A stretch of DNA of 64,000 nucleotides. Origin: Adlercreutzia equolifaciens DSM 19450. Its GTDB lineage: Bacteria; Actinomycetota; Coriobacteriia; Coriobacteriales; Eggerthellaceae. A model generated the notes under the pieces. It was not told where the DNA came from, made no database searches, and worked only from the letters and a program-made list of their open reading frames with translations. Shown here one piece after another: positions 60,998-64,000 of this stretch (positions are counted from its first letter, which is position 1; the number at the start of each line of letters is the position of its first letter). The DNA lies in the NCBI RefSeq assembly GCF_000478885.1, contig NC_022567.1, positions 186,001-250,000 on the forward strand. Direction: 5' to 3'. A program made the translations under genes and the position numbers.

Positions 60998-61816
60998 GTG
61001 GTCACAAGGCGCAAACAGAGTCATCGCAAAACCGTCGTGCTGGCGATGGTTGCGCTCTGCGTGCTGCCGATGCTGGCCGTGGGCTTCCTTGATGCTGGTT
61101 GGGCGTCCGCCGGTTCTCACGACATGGGGGCGACCACCTTCGGTCTCGCTCGTCAGTCCGCCGAGAACCCCAGCGCTTCCGATGTTTCCCCCGACACCGT
61201 GCAAGACAAGTCCGACGCGGACGTTCTCGCTGTGGAAGACGTCGCCGAGGAAGCAGCGCTGAAGACCGCCTCGTCCCGCGATGTGAGCGCCGGCGTGCAG
61301 GAAATCGCCGACGAGGAAGAGGCCGCGCGTCTGGCCGCCGAGGAAGCCGCTCGCGTCGCCGAGCAGGAGGCCATCGATCGGGCCGACGCCACGCGCTCCC
61401 GCTACTACGCTACCTTCGGTAGCCTGCCGGCCGGCGATGTAGATTTTTCCATCGGTCGCGAGGCGTTCATCGAAGAATGGTCCGCGCGCATCAACGATTA
61501 CCTGTTCGGCAGCCCTCTGTCTGGCTACGGCGAGACCTTCGCCGAGGCGGCCTGGGAAGCGGGCATCGACCCGCGCTGGTCTCCGGCCATTTCCAACACC
61601 GAGTCCACCAAGGGCCGCGTTTGCTTCAAGTCCCACAACGCTTGGGGCTGGGATCAGACCAACTGGCCCGATTGGGACACGGCCATCCGCTCCCACGTGG
61701 CTGGTCTGGCTCGGGGCTATGGTTTCACCATCAGCTACTCCTACGCCATGCGCTACTGCCCCCCGAACTACGACAACTGGTATCGGGATACGCTGAATCA
61801 GATGCAATTAATCTAA
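60998..61816 (+). CDS. Secreted lysozyme-like/peptidoglycan hydrolase-like protein
   Basis: A 272-aa exported protein: basic start (VTRRKQSHRK), hydrophobic core (TVVLAMVALCVLPMLAVGFL) and a probable cut before the Ser/Ala/Asp-rich linker. A charged helix (EEEAARLAAEEAARVAEQEA) may be a coiled coil. The C-terminal domain has ISNTESTKGRVCF, HNAWGWDQTNW and HVAGLARGYGF, similar to lytic transglycosylase/glucosaminidase-type folds (NAWGW pattern); the Glu in NTES is a catalytic candidate. GTG 60998 follows AAAGGG. The 230 bp upstream hold a -10-like TAAAAT (60881) but no riboswitch that I can identify. Confidence 0.7.
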   Translation: MVTRRKQSHRKTVVLAMVALCVLPMLAVGFLDAGWASAGSHDMGATTFGLARQSAENPSASDVSPDTVQDKSDADVLAVEDVAEEAALKTASSRDVSAGVQEIADEEEAARLAAEEAARVAEQEAIDRADATRSRYYATFGSLPAGDVDFSIGREAFIEEWSARINDYLFGSPLSGYGETFAEAAWEAGIDPRWSPAISNTESTKGRVCFKSHNAWGWDQTNWPDWDTAIRSHVAGLARGYGFTISYSYAMRYCPPNYDNWYRDTLNQMQLI

Positions 61817-61823
61817 ATTAGTG

Positions 61824-61850
61824 AGAAAATGCCGCAAGGCATTTTCTTTT
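61824..61850 (+). terminator. Rho-independent terminator before the trkA pair
   Basis: AGAAAATGCC pairs perfectly with GGCATTTTCT across GCAA, followed by TTT. Confidence 0.9.
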
Positions 61851-61869
61851 GTAGGAGGACGAGCAACCT

Positions 61870-62532
61870 ATGAGCAACGTGATTGTGGTCGGGTGCGGGC
61901 GCGTGGGGTCGCAGCTGGCCAATATGCTCTCGGACAATGGCAACAACGTCTGCTGCATCGACAAGAACGCCGATGCCTTCGCGAACCTCGGCCGTAACTT
62001 CAACGGCAGCACCGTGCAGGGCGTGGGCTTCGACGAGGACGTGCTCATCCGCGCCGGCGTGGAAGAGTGCGATGTGCTGGCCGCCGTCACCCAGCTGGAC
62101 AACACGAACCTCATGTGCGCGGAGGTGGCCAACCATCTGTTCGGCGTGCCCCACGTCATCTCGCGCCTGTACAATCCCGACCACGAGCGCGCCTATATGC
62201 AGCTGGGCATCGACTACGTCTGCGGCACGTCGCTGGTGGCCGAGGATGTGTTCTCGAAGATTGTGTCAGGCCACGGCTCCCACATTGACACGTTCGGTGA
62301 ATTCGAAGTGCTCCGGTTCACGCTGGACCTCTCCAGCCGCGACAACGCCAAAACGATCCGCGTCTCGGAACTTGAGCGCGATCACGAGGTGCGCATTATC
62401 GCCTTCGAACGCGCCGATGGCTCCGCGTCCTCCATCCCGACTCCCGATTCGCTGCTGTACGCGGGCGACTCCATTCTCGCTTGCGTGCGCCACGACGTTA
62501 TCGCGCCGTTCTCGCGTTATATTCTGGATTAG
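61870..62532 (+). CDS. TrkA-family potassium uptake regulator (first of pair)
   Basis: A 220-aa RCK protein that gates a Trk/Ktr K+ channel subunit in response to nucleotides. The N-terminal Rossmann domain has VVGCGRVGSQLA and a CCIDK acidic strand end; the linker includes HVISRLYNPDH; the C-terminal TrkA_C domain runs from about residue 135. AGGAGG is 11 nt before the ATG. It is followed 9 nt later by a second TrkA, like CeoB/CeoC of actinobacteria, where two half-length TrkA proteins act together. No TrkH channel gene is in view. Confidence 0.92.
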   Translation: MSNVIVVGCGRVGSQLANMLSDNGNNVCCIDKNADAFANLGRNFNGSTVQGVGFDEDVLIRAGVEECDVLAAVTQLDNTNLMCAEVANHLFGVPHVISRLYNPDHERAYMQLGIDYVCGTSLVAEDVFSKIVSGHGSHIDTFGEFEVLRFTLDLSSRDNAKTIRVSELERDHEVRIIAFERADGSASSIPTPDSLLYAGDSILACVRHDVIAPFSRYILD

Positions 62533-62541
62533 GTGGTACCC

Positions 62542-63213
62542 ATGTACATCGTTATCGCCGGCGGAGGCAAAATCGGTTCCTACTTGGCTGGCATCATGTT
62601 GAAGAGCGGCAACGAGGTGGCGGTCATCGAGCAAAGGCTCGCCACGGCCGACCGCCTCTCCGTGCAGCTGACTGGGCCATACCTCGTCATTCACGGCGAC
62701 GGCTGCGACTCGCGCTACCAAGAGGACGCGGGCATCCGCCAGGCCGATGTGTTCGTGGCCACCACGGGCCAGGACGATTCGAATCTCGTATCCTGCGAAA
62801 TCGCCCAGCGCGTGTTCCGCGTGCCCCGCTGCATCGCTCGCGTGAACAATCCGAAAAACGAGCGCATCTTCCGCGAAGTGGGCATCGAATGCGTGTCCTC
62901 TACGACGCTCATCGCGAACCTCATCGAGGAGGAGGCGCTCTTGGGATCGGTGTCCGTCGTGTCGTCGCTGACTCATGGCAACGTGGCTCTGGCCGAGGTG
63001 ATGGTGCCGCGCATGCGCCACTTCTCCAATGAGGACGGCGTGCTCATCGACGAGGTGCCGCTGCCGGACAACGCGATCATTGCCGCCATTGCCAGCGGGG
63101 GCGATGTGGAAGTGGCCAACGACGAGACGGTGCTGCATCCGGGGGACAAGGCCATCGTAGTGGCGGACGAGGACGTGCTGGACGACGTGCGGCTGGCGTT
63201 TCGGGGGCTCTAG
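62542..63213 (+). CDS. TrkA-family potassium uptake regulator (second of pair)
   Basis: A 223-aa RCK protein with a Rossmann domain (VIAGGGKIGSYLAGIMLKSG, VIEQR), the LTGPYLVIHGDGCD segment and a C-terminal TrkA_C domain (ALAEVMVPRMRHFSNEDGV). ATG 62542, preceded by AGGTGG, is preferred over GTG 62533, since the Rossmann strand begins at once (MYIVIAGGG). It is coupled to the first TrkA, nine bases after its stop. Confidence 0.92.
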   Translation: MYIVIAGGGKIGSYLAGIMLKSGNEVAVIEQRLATADRLSVQLTGPYLVIHGDGCDSRYQEDAGIRQADVFVATTGQDDSNLVSCEIAQRVFRVPRCIARVNNPKNERIFREVGIECVSSTTLIANLIEEEALLGSVSVVSSLTHGNVALAEVMVPRMRHFSNEDGVLIDEVPLPDNAIIAAIASGGDVEVANDETVLHPGDKAIVVADEDVLDDVRLAFRGL

Positions 63214-63236
63214 TGGTTGTGGAAAGGGCCGGTTGC

Positions 63237-64000
63237 ATGTCGCTCGGGGCGGAATCAGGGGGTACCTTGATTCGCGGCTGCGAGTCCGCTGGGGAGGAGC
63301 TACGGGGTATTCCAATTCGCTCAGACAGTCCTCGCTCGGCGGAACAGCCCACTGGGCTGTTCCGTTCGCTGCGGAACTCGCTCGGTTGGAACACCCCGTA
63401 TCTCCTCTGCGCCGTCATTCTGTTGATGATTTGCCTTCTGCCCTTCTGCATGCCCGGGAAAGCTCTGGCGGCGGATTATCGGTGTTCGGAGGTGGACTTG
63501 CTGGCATCGGTGGAGACCGACGGGTCGGTGCACATGACCGATCAGCGCATCTTCGACCTCACGGAAGGGGAGAGCGCGCCGGAGCGGTTGAAGTGGCTCT
63601 ACGATGGGTTCATCGAAGGGGCTGAGGTTACTATCGAACGGGTGCGCATGGCGCCGGTGGATGGCGATGGTGCGCTTGCCGGGGAGTGGACGGAGCTTCC
63701 CGAGACGACGTTCCTTTTGCCCTGGCGCGGCGGTGGAGGGCCCGAGCACGATGCGTGGGCCTACGACAAGTTTCAACATACGCTCTACGCCTTTGTGGAC
63801 GCCATGCCCGAGCGCGTCATGTTCGAGGTGGTCTACCGCGTGGAAGACGCCATCGAGGCCTTCGACGACGCGGCCGACTTCCAATGGCTTTATGTTCCCC
63901 AGGACTACGATGTGGCCCTGGCCGATGTGCGAGCAGAAGTGGTGCTGCCTGTGGCGGCCGACGATTCCGTGAAGGTCATGGAAAACGTTTATGCGTGGGG
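63237..64000 (+). CDS. DUF2207-like membrane protein, N-terminal part (continues past window end)
   Basis: The frame is open from ATG 63237 (AAAGGG 8 nt upstream) to the window edge, about 254 codons. An unusual 58-residue leader encoded by a palindromic repeat (LRGIPIRSDSPRSAEQPTGL) is followed by a hydrophobic signal/TM (LLCAVILLMICLLPFCM) with a cut site near KALAADY. The extracytoplasmic domain is DUF2207-like: SVETDGSVHMTDQRIFDL, LPWRGG, FEVVYRVEDAIEAFDDAADF and QWLYVP. Function unknown. A later start within the frame (GTC/ATT/CTG region near 63414, or ATG 63426) cannot be excluded. Confidence 0.75.
   Translation, partial: MSLGAESGGTLIRGCESAGEELRGIPIRSDSPRSAEQPTGLFRSLRNSLGWNTPYLLCAVILLMICLLPFCMPGKALAADYRCSEVDLLASVETDGSVHMTDQRIFDLTEGESAPERLKWLYDGFIEGAEVTIERVRMAPVDGDGALAGEWTELPETTFLLPWRGGGGPEHDAWAYDKFQHTLYAFVDAMPERVMFEVVYRVEDAIEAFDDAADFQWLYVPQDYDVALADVRAEVVLPVAADDSVKVMENVYAW
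63296..63402 (+). repeat. Palindromic repeat family, copy C, inside a coding frame
   Basis: Outer arms TACGGGGTATTCC (63301-63313) and GGAACACCCCGTA (63388-63400) have one mismatch. The core CGGAACAGCCC (63340-63350) is perfectly mirrored at 63354-63364; it differs from the core of copies A and B. Flanks GCTCAGACAGTCCTCGCT and TGCGGAACTCGCTCGG are shared with the family. Confidence 0.85.

Overview
The window is high-GC DNA with an actinobacterial heat-shock layout (dnaK, grpE, a CbpA-type dnaJ, hspR, clpB), anaerobic hydrogenase-maturation genes (nikR, hypE, hypF, hypC, hypD), an electron-carrier ferredoxin, very large Gram-positive surface proteins and a CeoB/CeoC-like TrkA pair. This combination fits an anaerobic member of the Coriobacteriia, most likely Eggerthellaceae. 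The assignment is inference: no rRNA was seen. No tRNA, CRISPR array or prophage was recognised.

Layout. 0-12.5 kb: the 3' part of a giant sortase-anchored adhesin with about twelve SdrD-like B modules. Its true start lies before the window. 12.7-19.0 kb: a phosphohexomutase, a DUF4143 AAA ATPase behind two matched palindromes, nikR-hypE, a 2[4Fe-4S] ferredoxin and small hypothetical genes. 19.3-24.5 kb: a second large surface protein, without LPXTG. 24.6-26.1 kb: a Schlafen/AlbA_2 regulator broken by one base in a G7 tract. 26.5-33.7 kb: the chaperone cluster. 34-40 kb: a Vsr-like nuclease-fold protein, a YbjQ-like protein, a dicarboxylate/glutamate symporter, a PepV-like dipeptidase and a LytTR regulator. 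40-46.7 kb: glucose-6-phosphate isomerase, then hypF-hypC-hypD, with a probable type I toxin-antitoxin pair between hypC and hypD, then a GIY-YIG protein. 46.7-49.2 kb: a scar where an intact IS3-family element sits between the ends of two different broken genes. 49-55.4 kb: yqeY and a BceRS/BceAB-type peptide-sensing module with an unlisted 32-residue membrane peptide coupled to the ATPase. 55.4-60.8 kb: an Rpn-type nuclease, a MarR remnant, a candidate structured RNA, a YdbS/YdbT-like PH-domain pair and a CorC-like CBS protein. 61-64 kb: a secreted hydrolase-like protein, two TrkA proteins and the start of a DUF2207 membrane protein.

How the genes work together. NikR and the Hyp proteins point to nickel supply and [NiFe]-hydrogenase cofactor assembly; hypA, hypB and the hydrogenase itself are not in view. 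HspR probably controls the dnaK operon and perhaps clpB. The Bce-like module probably senses and exports or detoxifies antimicrobial peptides, and the YdbST pair may also affect envelope resistance.

Most interesting for follow-up: a family of four palindromic repeats with conserved arms and exchangeable central hairpins, one copy of which lies inside a coding sequence; a transcription unit with a near-consensus promoter and four phased CCUCCU (anti-Shine-Dalgarno) motifs; the small membrane peptide coupled to the BceA-like ATPase; and the toxin/antisense pair within the hyp genes.
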